From Planctomycetaceae bacterium UBA6163 (GTDB lineage: Bacteria; Planctomycetota; Planctomycetia; Pirellulales; Pirellulaceae): DNA of 7,553 nucleotides. The DNA is taken from NCBI GenBank assembly GCA_002428205.1, contig DIUH01000370.1:3933-11485 (forward strand). Reading direction: 5' to 3'. Made by a program: the position numbers and the translations under genes. The notes under the pieces were generated by a model. The model was given only the letters and a program-made list of their open reading frames with translations, did no database searches and had not been told where the DNA came from. Of the stretch, positions 1 through 6,651 are shown piece after piece; the stretch's first letter is position 1; the number at the start of each line of letters is the position of its first letter.

Positions 1-373
1 CATCCGGACCCTTTGCCGAACTGCAACAGGCCATTGCGGTTTTTTTCTTGGCACAACAGGTTGCAGTGACTACCTCGCTATCGTCTCCCACAACAGCGCA
101 CAGCCGATCGAACCATTCGGGCGGTTGGACCGCATTAGTCGCGGCCCAGGCCAGCTTTTGCGAACGCGTTAAGCAGCCACAGTCTGACCAACATGCCTGT
201 GCATTTCGGCATGAACAGTTGCAATCCATGCAAGGAAACGGCACCGATCTGTCCTTCACCACCGGCCTAGGGATCGAAATCACCAAACCGCTCACCAGTG
301 CACAAACCAACAGCAACGCCGAGATGGCTCGACGGTCGCGAATCGGATGCAGAAAGAGCGGGCGGGACAACAT
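1..373 (-). CDS. Cysteine-rich membrane-anchored hypothetical protein (C-terminus beyond window)
   Basis: An open minus-strand frame starts at ATG 373-371 and reaches the window edge without a stop (124 codons seen). An in-frame TGA lies upstream, and no other good start follows it. Residues 1-16 are basic and are followed by a hydrophobic stretch at about 17-35 (AISALLLVCALVSGLVISI), which is a membrane anchor or uncleaved signal. Next comes a dense cysteine cluster: C48-x2-C51-x-C53-x-C55-x5-C61-x3-C65-x-C67, beginning PFPCMD. A Trp-containing KLAWA segment (74-78) and QPPEW (83-87) follow, then a CC pair (106-107) and another CC pair (116-117). I recall similar short proteins with a PFPCMD-type cysteine cluster in planctomycetes, where their function is unknown. 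Inference: an extracytoplasmic domain that binds metal or forms disulfides. No clear ribosome-binding site is seen. It is divergent from the metallo-hydrolase gene. Confidence 0.72.
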   Translation of the reverse strand, partial: MLSRPLFLHPIRDRRAISALLLVCALVSGLVISIPRPVVKDRSVPFPCMDCNCSCRNAQACWSDCGCLTRSQKLAWAATNAVQPPEWFDRLCAVVGDDSEVVTATCCAKKKTAMACCSSAKGPD

Positions 374-627
374 TTGACGATCGTCAGCGGTGCGGCACTG
401 TGGCGAGGCAATGACACCCCGTCAAAATGTGAGAGCATTGTGAGGCCCTATCATCGGCAAAGCCAGCTTCATTGTCAAATCCGCGTCAAACTGCCATCCA
501 GCCGACACCCAACCTCTCAATCGGCGGGCCACCAACTAGTTGGTGAGTCAGTAGCCGCCAGCATTTCTGCCATCTGTTTGCAATCGCATTACTTCCACTC
601 AACGATTTGTCGCGGTACACTCGGGCC
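374..627. promoter_or_regulatory. Divergent intergenic region with a perfect 16-bp palindrome
   Basis: This 254-bp stretch separates the minus-strand Cys-rich gene from the plus-strand hydrolase gene, so promoters for both should lie here. CACCAACTAGTTGGTG at 530-545 is a perfect palindrome, which fits an operator for a dimeric regulator or a small cruciform. No convincing -35/-10 pair or Shine-Dalgarno is visible on either side. Open frames crossing the region look like non-coding shadows. Confidence 0.4.
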
Positions 628-1491
628 ATGGAAGTCATCACTCTGCAATCTGGAAGTTCCGGCAACTGTGTTTTTGTCCGAAGTGGCGAGACATGTTTGC
701 TGTTCGACGCAGGTATCAGTGGCGTTAAGGCGCAGTCGCGGTTAGCGGAGTATGGTTACGACATTCGTGATTGCTGCGGGCTGGTTCTGTCGCATGAACA
801 CAGTGACCATATTTGTGGCGTCGGCGCCTTTCATCGCAAGTTTGGGGTGCCGGTTTATGCAACCATGCGCACCTGGAATGCGACGCGTGTTAAACCAGCA
901 ACAGGCCATATCAATGGTGCCAAACATTTTGTGGCTGGCGAGGCGTTTCAAATCGGCTCACTGCGTGTCGAGACTTTGCGAACGCCCCACGATGCGATCG
1001 ATGGTGTTTGTTTTGTGATCGAAGACACCGATTCGAGGCAGCGATTCGGTTTGTTGACCGATTTAGGGCACGTATTCAACGGCCTCAGAGATATAATCAG
1101 CACGTTAGATGCCGTCTTGATCGAGAGCAATTATGACGAAGTGATGTTGCGTGAAGGACCGTACCCACAACACTTAAAGAATCGTATTTCTGGAAAGGGC
1201 GGCCACATTTCCAATGAGGACGCCGCTGAGCTGTTAGATTCGTGTGACCCCCAGCGTCTGCAATGGGCATGCTTGGGCCATTTGTCCGCGCACAATAATT
1301 GCCCCGAAGTCGCTATGGCCACACATCGCCAGCGACACACCAATCGCTTTCCGCTCTTTTGTGCCGATCGCGACGGTTCAACGCAGTTACCTCGAATCGA
1401 GTCGAAAGCATTCGCATTTCATGCCGCTTCGATCGATTCCCGCCTACCAGTGGAGACTCCATGCAACGTAGCGATGTCACGATCGATATAG
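628..1491 (+). CDS. Metallo-beta-lactamase-fold hydrolase, YycJ/WalJ-like
   Basis: A 287-residue protein read from ATG 628. An upstream TTG at 607 would add only MSRYTRA, and the family normally begins at the short beta strand before the SGSSGNC motif, here at residues 8-14. Metal-binding residues are visible: HEHSDH at 56-61, His121 in PHDA, Asp145 in TDLGH, and His218 in LGHLS. The segment from ESNYD (167-171) through GPYP (177-180) to GGHISNEDAA (191-200) is typical of the YycJ/WalJ branch. Characterised relatives are linked to cell-wall homeostasis or act as 5'-3' DNA exonucleases, so the substrate here is not fixed. The protein is soluble and probably cytoplasmic. The family is usually about 250-265 residues; the last 30 or so here form an extension, partly inside the overlap with the next gene. 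No good Shine-Dalgarno precedes the start. Confidence 0.87.
   Translation: MEVITLQSGSSGNCVFVRSGETCLLFDAGISGVKAQSRLAEYGYDIRDCCGLVLSHEHSDHICGVGAFHRKFGVPVYATMRTWNATRVKPATGHINGAKHFVAGEAFQIGSLRVETLRTPHDAIDGVCFVIEDTDSRQRFGLLTDLGHVFNGLRDIISTLDAVLIESNYDEVMLREGPYPQHLKNRISGKGGHISNEDAAELLDSCDPQRLQWACLGHLSAHNNCPEVAMATHRQRHTNRFPLFCADRDGSTQLPRIESKAFAFHAASIDSRLPVETPCNVAMSRSI
1451..1455 (+). promoter_or_regulatory. Ribosome-binding site for the N-acetyltransferase gene
   Basis: TGGAG ends five bases before ATG 1461, inside the coding sequence of the preceding hydrolase. It supports starting the acetyltransferase at 1461 rather than at the start of the longer open frame (1299), whose first 54 residues have no family resemblance. 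It also suggests translational coupling. Confidence 0.5.
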
Positions 1492-2291
1492 AACAATATT
1501 TTCGTCGGATTGGTTACGAAGGAGTCGTAAACTGCGAGCTACAAACTCTGCGGTCCATCGTTTTGGCTCACGCCACATCGATACCCTTTGAGTGTATCGA
1601 CCCTGTAGCGGGTACTGCGGTGTCGATCGAGCTAGATGCTATTTTTGACAAGCTGGTTTGCCGCCGTCGTGGCGGATTTTGCTTCGAACAAAACGCGTTG
1701 CTGGCGAGTGTTTTGCGACAAATCGGATTCGATGTCGATGAACTATCAGCGCGGGTTTGGTACAACACCGCCGAAGGTACAATCCCGCCGCGAACGCACG
1801 TCTTTCTTGCCGTGACGGTCAACGGTACACGATGGCTGGCCGACTGTGGGCTTGGCGGATCGACCCCCAGCGGGTTGATGGAACTCGATCAATTCGGGGT
1901 CGAGCAAGCGTTGGTGGGCGAGATACGACGAATCGTTCCCATCAAGGATCGTTTGGTTCCAACTTTCATGCTTCAATTGCGTCAAGGCGATTTGTGGGAG
2001 GACATTTATGAGTTTACAGGCGAGTCGATGCCGAAATCCGATCAAGCCATGGCGAACTGGTGGGCGAGTTGCCATCCGGAGTCAAAGTTTCGAAAGAACC
2101 TAATTGTCGCTGTTCTTAATCGCGACGGCACCCGCTGCACCCTAGTAAACAGAGAGTTCACTCGTCGACGTTCGGCAGAGGTTTTGGAACGGATCAAAAT
2201 CAACCATCCTAATCAATTGCATGAATTGCTTGGCGATCGTTTCGGACTTAATCTGCCTGATCCCAATGCATTAGCAAACCTGTTTGGCTGA
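1461..2291 (+). CDS. nat: Arylamine N-acetyltransferase
   Basis: A 276-residue cytoplasmic enzyme that by family moves an acetyl group from acetyl-CoA to arylamines, arylhydroxylamines or hydrazines by a ping-pong mechanism. The triad is visible: Cys74 in RRRGGFCFEQN, His113 in PPRTHVFLAV, and Asp128 in WLADCGLGG. The N-terminal helical domain ends in IPFECIDP (41-48), where most family members have IPFENLDP. Length and triad spacing match the usual enzyme of about 280 residues. Two substitutions stand out: Cys for the usual Asn in IPFEN, and Cys129 directly after the catalytic Asp where Val is common. The gene overlaps the hydrolase gene by 31 bp in another frame, so the two are probably co-transcribed. 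The physiological substrate cannot be told from the context. Confidence 0.9.
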   Translation: MQRSDVTIDIEQYFRRIGYEGVVNCELQTLRSIVLAHATSIPFECIDPVAGTAVSIELDAIFDKLVCRRRGGFCFEQNALLASVLRQIGFDVDELSARVWYNTAEGTIPPRTHVFLAVTVNGTRWLADCGLGGSTPSGLMELDQFGVEQALVGEIRRIVPIKDRLVPTFMLQLRQGDLWEDIYEFTGESMPKSDQAMANWWASCHPESKFRKNLIVAVLNRDGTRCTLVNREFTRRRSAEVLERIKINHPNQLHELLGDRFGLNLPDPNALANLFG

Positions 2292-2338
2292 AGCACGATC
2301 AGCCATACCAGCGACGCTGATATTTACATAATCCAGAA

Positions 2339-2350
2339 TGCCCGCGGGCA
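2339..2350. repeat. 12-bp perfect palindrome between convergent genes
   Basis: TGCCCGCGGGCA is self-complementary. It lies in the 94-bp gap between the acetyltransferase stop and the end of the minus-strand gene. A 6-bp inverted pair ATCAGC/GCTGAT (2298-2303 and 2316-2321) lies next to it. Neither is followed by a T-run in the right direction, so a rho-independent terminator is not supported, although the site sits where both genes should terminate. Confidence 0.3.
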
Positions 2351-2385
2351 GCAAGGAAAAAAATAATAGTTCAACAACTCTCGAA

Positions 2386-2922
2386 TCACCGGCGTCTTTC
2401 GTCACCGCTGGATAATGCGACGTAATTTTTCGACATCATCTGATCGTGCTGTGCCTGAGATAATAACATTTCAAGGTAATGCGTTCCCGTCACCGATCGA
2501 TCGATGTTGAACTCCACTGTTTTCGGATCGATACCGGCCGCTTCCAAGCTTTGATTCAAGGTCAACATCGCGATCAGCATGCACTGCACCTGGTACTTTT
2601 CATTCTTCCGCTTGAGCATCTGAGATGAGATTGTGTGGATCAAGCCGTTCTCAGATTCCTCGATCGTATAAACATACCGAATCGTTTCAGCGACGTGGCA
2701 CGACTGCCGCAGCATCTGATTTTGATCAAATCCTGTAAGTTTCTGGGCCTGATGCAAGGAAAGGATGTTAGCGGATGCAATCCTTTGCAGGTTGAGAATC
2801 TCACTGCGAATCTTCCCGAACAGTTCGACCGGTGGTGTCGATCGACGACGAAATACCACCCATGCAACCGTAAGAATGATGGTAACAGCTATCGTAATGA
2901 TGCTCGGGCTCAATGTTCTCAA
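2386..2922 (-). CDS. Hypothetical protein with one N-terminal membrane anchor
   Basis: A 178-residue open frame of unrecognised family. Residues 6-24 (PSIITIAVTIILTVAWVVF) form one transmembrane helix followed by RRR, so the remaining 150 or so residues probably lie in the cytoplasm (positive-inside rule). That part is helical, polar and rich in Gln, Met and Leu (for example IRSEILNLQRIASANI and the region around LNQSLEAAGIDP), with no catalytic motif seen. The C-terminus is basic (DERRR). No ATG is available near the start. TTG 2922 gives the longest frame, but TTG 2913, nine bases downstream of AGGA (2926-2923), gives a better-placed ribosome-binding site and a protein starting just before the anchor. 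It may be an orphan typical of planctomycetes. Confidence 0.55.
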   Translation of the reverse strand: MRTLSPSIITIAVTIILTVAWVVFRRRSTPPVELFGKIRSEILNLQRIASANILSLHQAQKLTGFDQNQMLRQSCHVAETIRYVYTIEESENGLIHTISSQMLKRKNEKYQVQCMLIAMLTLNQSLEAAGIDPKTVEFNIDRSVTGTHYLEMLLSQAQHDQMMSKNYVALSSGDERRR

Positions 2923-3018
2923 TCCTAAACAGATGAGGAGTAGTCAATCCGGATAAATGTGCCGGGCAAAGCATTTAGCGGGTGCGAATGTGACAGCCGA
3001 ACACCATCTTTCGCTTTT

Positions 3019-3522
3019 TCAATTCCGCTCCCGGTCTGGTTTATCACTTTTGTCCGCTGGACGGATCGCAGCCGGCAATTCTGGTCTGTGTGGTCGCGAA
3101 GGTGCAAGCTTGCCGTCGAACAACACGGGATAGCGATTGTGAGCGATTTTAGGTCCGATCCAACCACGGCCTACTGTACCGTCTTCGGATGGCTGCTTTT
3201 CGGGATCAAAGTGGGCGCGATACTGAACGACCCAATACCAACGATCATTGTCCGATCGCACCAGGCTAGCGCCCGCAAGGTCAAAAACATACCACTGCGT
3301 ACGTCCCGACGGAATGATCTTCTTGTGATACTCCGCCGCGATTCGTATGGCATCGGCTGCGGACACCGGTGCCTGCCCAGTTAACGGATTCCATGCAGGT
3401 GTCTGTGCAAGGATTTCAGGCGTAACCGAAAAGACAACATCCGCCCCTTCCGGAAAGAAGTCATCAGCCCGAAGCAGGGCGGTAAAGCACGATACAAAGG
3501 CGACCAAAATTGAAAAACGCAT
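3019..3522 (-). CDS. Secreted hypothetical protein
   Basis: A 167-residue protein from ATG 3522, preceded by AGGAG (3536-3532) at nine bases, one of the best ribosome-binding sites in the window. The N-terminus MRFSILVAFVSCFTALLRA is a signal peptide, probably cleaved before DDFF. Mature features are VSAADAIRIAAEYHKKII (53-70), then TQWYVFDLAGASL (75-87) and DRWYWVVQYRAHFDP (93-107). The pattern of an amphipathic helix followed by W-Y-V and R-W-Y-W-V strands resembles small exported PepSY-like proteins I recall from planctomycetes; that assignment is weak. The C-terminal 30 residues are Pro/Arg/Asp-rich and probably disordered. It lies 97 bp upstream of the membrane-anchored gene on the same strand, so the two may share a transcript. 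No function can be assigned. Confidence 0.68.
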   Translation of the reverse strand: MRFSILVAFVSCFTALLRADDFFPEGADVVFSVTPEILAQTPAWNPLTGQAPVSAADAIRIAAEYHKKIIPSGRTQWYVFDLAGASLVRSDNDRWYWVVQYRAHFDPEKQPSEDGTVGRGWIGPKIAHNRYPVLFDGKLAPSRPHRPELPAAIRPADKSDKPDRERN

Positions 3523-3794
3523 TTGGGCTTACTCCTGTTTCTCGGTTTTAGAGCCTATCCGACAAGGGGACAAAACATATCAGTACAATTGCGAGCAATC
3601 GCACAACTCCAACTCGCTCGTTGACGGATGGCAGCGGGCAAACCCAACGACCCTGTTCTTGCTTGCCGCCAAAGGAGTCCCCGCATGCTTGATCAATTTA
3701 CCATGGCGGCGCGGTAAGCTGTTCTGGTGGGCAGTGGTGACGTAAGATGATACGGCAAGACCGTTAGCATGCCCGCCATTTTGGAAAAGTTCAG
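3523..3794. other. Divergent intergenic region, no confident gene
   Basis: These 272 bp lie between the minus-strand secreted-protein gene and the plus-strand protease gene, so both promoters should lie within. I see no convincing promoter pair or RNA structure. The only notable item is a tiny plus-strand frame at 3685-3717 (MLDQFTMAAR then stop) preceded by AAAGGAG at 3671-3677, which could be a leader peptide or chance. Longer minus-strand frames here are extensions of the antisense of the protease gene. Confidence 0.35.
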
Positions 3795-4766
3795 GTGCCT
3801 GCAATAAACCGTTCAAAATCACGTACGTTTCCGCAAATCTTGACTGCGGGCCTGGTTGCTTTTGCCGCCCTGGTCTCGTGGCATGCACCGACACGTTTGT
3901 CCGCCGAACCGCCTCGGCCTTTCCCGTTGCCCAACGGTGGCATGAACCCTCAGCAGTTTTTCGATCGGATGTTCGGGGCGGATTTGCCTGAGGATCTGCA
4001 GCAGCTGAAAGACATTGAAGTATCGGCAAAGGATGAGCAGCGGTTCGGCCGCGCAGCCGCACAGGCGTACCTAGACGATCTACGAAAGCGAAATGTCCGT
4101 GTCACCTCTGTCGGCAAAGATGCCGAGTACTTAAAACGATTGGTCGATCGTGTGCGGCCACAAATGCGGAACCACCAACGTTACCGGGTGATCGATGTGC
4201 AAGTGGCGCTGTCTGACGATACTGATGCACGCTGCTTCCCTGGGGGGACGATCGTTTTTCATCAGGGGCTGCTCGATTTTGCTCTCAGCGAGGCGGCACT
4301 GGTCGGCGTGATTGGGCACGAGCTGTCTCACTTAGACAACGGCCATCAATTGATCAACATCAAGCGAATGAAACTGGCTCAGCAGACGATGAACAACCCA
4401 TCGTCGGTCACGCCGGACCGATTTTTTCAAGTCGGCAGCAGTTGGTTACGCGCGTTCACGCGTCCGTTTCAACCCGAGGATGAAACGCAGGCGGATCACG
4501 ACGGCATCACTTGGGCATACCGGTTGGGTTATGATGGGCGAGCAATGGCCGATCTGTTCCTTCGCCTGCATGAGCGTGATAAGGATAAGCCTGGGATGGT
4601 GATGCCAGCGTTCTTACGCAGCCATCCGTTCCATATCGATCGATATCGAGCCCTGCAGGCGCGACATCAAGAATTGAGTCAAGCGGAGCCCAACGACAAC
4701 TTGTATATCGGCCGTCAAAACCTACATCTGCGGCTAACGCGCGACCAGCGTGTTTTTGCCCAGTAG
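3795..4766 (+). CDS. Exported M48-family zinc metalloprotease
   Basis: A 323-residue protein. It starts at GTG 3795, because an in-frame TAG lies upstream at 3765 and no in-frame ATG occurs until codon 50. The basic N-terminus and hydrophobic 15-28 (ILTAGLVAFAALVS) form a signal peptide, probably cut near RLSA-EPP, so it should act outside the cytoplasmic membrane. Zinc motif HELSH is at 175-179 (H175 and H179 ligands, E176 the general base), and the third ligand is probably E230 in ETQADHDG. The late motif HPFHIDR (277-283) is typical of single-domain M48 peptidases such as LoiP/BepA/Oma1 relatives. It lacks multiple membrane helices, so it is unlike HtpX, and lacks the TPR tail of BepA. Expected role: quality control of envelope proteins. 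It is a single gene flanked by minus-strand genes. Confidence 0.87.
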   Translation: MPAINRSKSRTFPQILTAGLVAFAALVSWHAPTRLSAEPPRPFPLPNGGMNPQQFFDRMFGADLPEDLQQLKDIEVSAKDEQRFGRAAAQAYLDDLRKRNVRVTSVGKDAEYLKRLVDRVRPQMRNHQRYRVIDVQVALSDDTDARCFPGGTIVFHQGLLDFALSEAALVGVIGHELSHLDNGHQLINIKRMKLAQQTMNNPSSVTPDRFFQVGSSWLRAFTRPFQPEDETQADHDGITWAYRLGYDGRAMADLFLRLHERDKDKPGMVMPAFLRSHPFHIDRYRALQARHQELSQAEPNDNLYIGRQNLHLRLTRDQRVFAQ

Positions 4767-4851
4767 CAATCCGATCAACTGGTTCATCGCGTCCAATGGA
4801 AGCGAAGCGTGTCGCAAACTCCGTCCGATCGACAGCATGTGTATCGTCGCT

Positions 4852-5331
4852 TCACCGAGGTGCCGATTGGTAATAGGCACGACCGGAACTGCGATCATAG
4901 CCGACCCACACACCGCCCCCGTTGGTCTGCAGATATCCGTAGTAAAGACCGTCGCTGATCGTTACAGCGCGACGAGCGTACTGCGTTGCGAATGCCACCA
5001 TTTCGTCGTTTGTCGGATTGGAAGGTTCTGGCGGTGGTGGTGTCGAAAACGCTAGGTATCGACGCAGCCGAACCGGTTCTGCAATCTCAGCAACTTCCCA
5101 TCGCGACCATTTCAAAAATCCGGCTTCGTCGATATCAAACTCATAAGCCGTATTCATATAAGACCGATAGTACGAGACGTTGGACGCAGACTTTGGCAAC
5201 CAATCGACCGAAGCGACGGATTCGCCGGTTTCGACCTGAGTGAAACCGAGGTAAGCCCCGCGTACAAACCAGATCGCCACAGCAATCAAGGCGGTGTAGG
5301 TCAATAAACGCTTGATCGAAAACTGGAACAC
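4852..5331 (-). CDS. Small membrane-anchored hypothetical protein
   Basis: A protein of 159 residues if read from GTG 5331. The open frame extends to GTG 5358, but the first nine residues of that version (MPTCLSIII) look unnatural. A start giving MFQFSIKRLL matches a common planctomycete pattern of a short basic N-terminus before one helix. The transmembrane segment is about 11-23 (TYTALIAVAIWFV in this numbering), and the rest is probably outside. A STPPPPEP stretch separates an N-terminal strand-rich part from a C-terminal part with ISDGLYYGYLQ and VWVGYDRSSGRAYY. No enzyme motif is visible. It converges on the protease gene with an 85-bp gap. The family is not identified; the start is uncertain for lack of a Shine-Dalgarno. 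Confidence 0.55.
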   Translation of the reverse strand: MFQFSIKRLLTYTALIAVAIWFVRGAYLGFTQVETGESVASVDWLPKSASNVSYYRSYMNTAYEFDIDEAGFLKWSRWEVAEIAEPVRLRRYLAFSTPPPPEPSNPTNDEMVAFATQYARRAVTISDGLYYGYLQTNGGGVWVGYDRSSGRAYYQSAPR

Positions 5332-5370
5332 AATGATGATTGATAAGCAGGTCGGCACAAGTTGTACGGA

Positions 5371-5432
5371 ACAATCAGCCGCCTGGCGCTAGCGTGCGGT
5401 TCACACGATCCGGTCGCTAACGCGATTCGGTT
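5371..5432. repeat. Probable planctomycete interspersed repeat
   Basis: The sequence contains ACAATCAGCCGCCTGGCGCT followed by AGCGTGCGGTTCACACGATC and CGGTCGCTAACGCGATTCGG. Internal symmetry is visible: CCGC (5379-5382) pairs with GCGG (5396-5399) around the palindrome CGCTAGCG. I recall closely similar intergenic elements in many copies in Rhodopirellula genomes, but no second copy lies in this window, so repeat status rests on recollection. It directly abuts the left break of the methyltransferase fragment, so it may mark a rearrangement end. Confidence 0.4.
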
Positions 5433-5434
5433 GT

Positions 5435-6334
5435 TTGAAATTTGGCGATGCATTTGTGCCGACCTGCTTAGGTGAAGTAGACAACGAGGAAGCGGGGCAG
5501 CACTGGACGCCACGCGATGCGGTCAAGCTGATGGCCAGCCTTATGTTCTTGCCCGTGGCCGACAAGATCGAGTCGGGGACTTATCTACTCTACGACTGTG
5601 CGTGCGGCACTGGCGGCATGTTGACCGTCGCCGAGGAAACGCTCCAGCGGATCGCTGGCGAACACGGCAAGCAGGTCGCCACGCACCTTTACGGCCAGGA
5701 AATCAACGCTGAAACGTACGCCATCTGCAAAGCTGACCTGTTGCTCAAAGGCGACGGTGACGCGGCGGATAACATCGTCGGCGGTCCCACCTTCTCTACG
5801 CTCTCGAACGACCAGATTCGCTCGCGCACCTTCGACTTCATGCTCGCCAATCCGCCGTACGGCAAAAGCTGGAAGAGCGACCTCGACCGAATGAGCGGCG
5901 ACGGTGGCAACAAGGACGTCAAAGATCCTCGCTTCGTCATCGAGCACGACGGCGACCCCGAATACTCGCTCATCACCCGCAGCAGCGATGGCCAGATGCT
6001 CTTTCTCGCAAACATGCTGAGCAAGATGAAGCACGACACGCCGCTCGGCAGCCGCATTGCCGAGGTGCACAACGGATCGTCCCTCTTCACTGGCGACGCC
6101 GGGCAGGGCGAAAGCAACATCCGCCGCTGGGTCATCGAAAACGACTGGCTGGAGGCGATCGTCGCGCTACCGTTGAACATGTTCTACAACACCGGTAGAC
6201 ACTCCGAAAAGTGGTTTGATCATCAATTGCTCGCACCCACAAGCTCATTCGCATCGGGATCGGGACGTAGCTCAAACGGATCCGCCACGCTCTTGCGGCC
6301 GAATCGGCGCAACATGGCAGCGACATCGTCGTAG
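5435..6334 (+). pseudogene. hsdM: Type I restriction-modification DNA methyltransferase fragment (HsdM-1), truncated at both ends
   Basis: Residues 1-254 (5435 to about 6196) match the catalytic half of a long HsdM, the N6-adenine methyltransferase subunit of type I systems. GEVDNEEAGQHWTPRDAVKLM (13-33) is the usual entry to the catalytic domain. Motif I is YDCACGTGGML (53-63), motif IV is NPPYG (139-143), and NGSSLFTGDAGQGESNIRR (213-231) and LPLNMFYNTG (245-254) follow. Full proteins carry about 150-200 residues before this, including the helical HsdM_N domain; here the frame begins at TTG 5435 next to a repeat. After G254 homology stops: residues 255-299 are the antisense of the neighbouring minus-strand gene. 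The usual continuation (IATYIWVLSNRK-like) and all C-terminal helices are missing. It is therefore most likely a non-functional remnant. No hsdS or hsdR is present in the window. Confidence 0.85.
6197..6223 (-). pseudogene. First codons of a third operon gene, possibly a HipT/HipA-like kinase, cut by the junction
   Basis: On the minus strand the stop of the HipS-like gene (TGA 6225-6223) overlaps ATG 6223-6221 as TGATG. The frame reads MIKPLFGVS and then enters the antisense of the HsdM-1 fragment at about 6197. One-base overlaps of this kind are typical of tightly coupled operon genes. In known HipBST loci the kinase gene (hipT) follows hipS, so a kinase start is expected here. Nine codons are too few to identify the product; the assignment is by position only. 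Confidence 0.25.
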
Positions 6335-6651
6335 TCGAGATGCTCTTCTCGTACTGTCCGCTGGACTTCTGGGCGGGCGATGCTCGGAATCCGGACGGAG
6401 AAGAAGGGCCATAGTTCTGGCGAACGGTAGACTTTGTTCACGTCAGGAAATGGAACCAACGGTGCTATTCGACGTTGATTCTTGAACGCTTCGGTATATC
6501 GCATAGTCCAACCTTGCGAATTTCGACTAAGAATAAGCATCGGTAGCCGCCCCAAGACGAGCACGAATTCTGCATCGTTGGAGCGGTCGATCGCTTCAGT
6601 GCCACGACCTGAAGAAACACCGCGTAGATAGCGCAAGACTTTGTCAAGCAT
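6223..6651 (-). CDS. HipA N-terminal-subdomain-like protein (HipS-like)
   Basis: A complete 142-residue protein with ATG 6651 and TGA at 6225-6223. From about residue 27 it resembles the HipA N-terminal (Couple_hipA) fold as a stand-alone protein: hydrophobic FVLVLGRLPMLIL (29-41), GWTMRY (47-52), a central IAPLVPFP, and SPELWPFFSVRIPS (77-90), which lines up with the pFFenLLPEg-type motif of HipA. FGRKSVADPFEL near residues 116-127 ends the domain. In HipBST systems this subdomain (HipS) is a separate protein that neutralises the kinase toxin HipT. Its start overlaps the hsdM-2 stop by 8 bp (frames shifted) and has a strong Shine-Dalgarno, so it was translated from the hsdM-2 message. No kinase motif is present. 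It is the only intact gene of the rearranged block. Alternative: an uncharacterised accessory protein of the R-M system. Confidence 0.6.
   Translation of the reverse strand: MLDKVLRYLRGVSSGRGTEAIDRSNDAEFVLVLGRLPMLILSRNSQGWTMRYTEAFKNQRRIAPLVPFPDVNKVYRSPELWPFFSVRIPSIARPEVQRTVREEHLDYDDVAAMLRRFGRKSVADPFELRPDPDANELVGASN

Noticed and set aside
48..745. Two overlapping plus-strand frames of 109 and 132 residues before the hydrolase gene
   Set aside because: Composition is random, there are no domains, and they lie antisense to the Cys-rich gene, or across the intergenic region into the hydrolase start. The minus-strand reading is far more protein-like.
2292..2385. Rho-independent terminator between the convergent genes
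   Set aside because: The palindrome 2339-2350 and the 6-bp inverted pair at 2298-2321 lack a following T-run in the correct orientation for either gene.
5585..6180. Two long minus-strand frames (161 and 163 residues) opposite HsdM-1
   Set aside because: They are antisense of a strongly conserved methyltransferase domain with GC-rich third positions, which creates long shadow frames.
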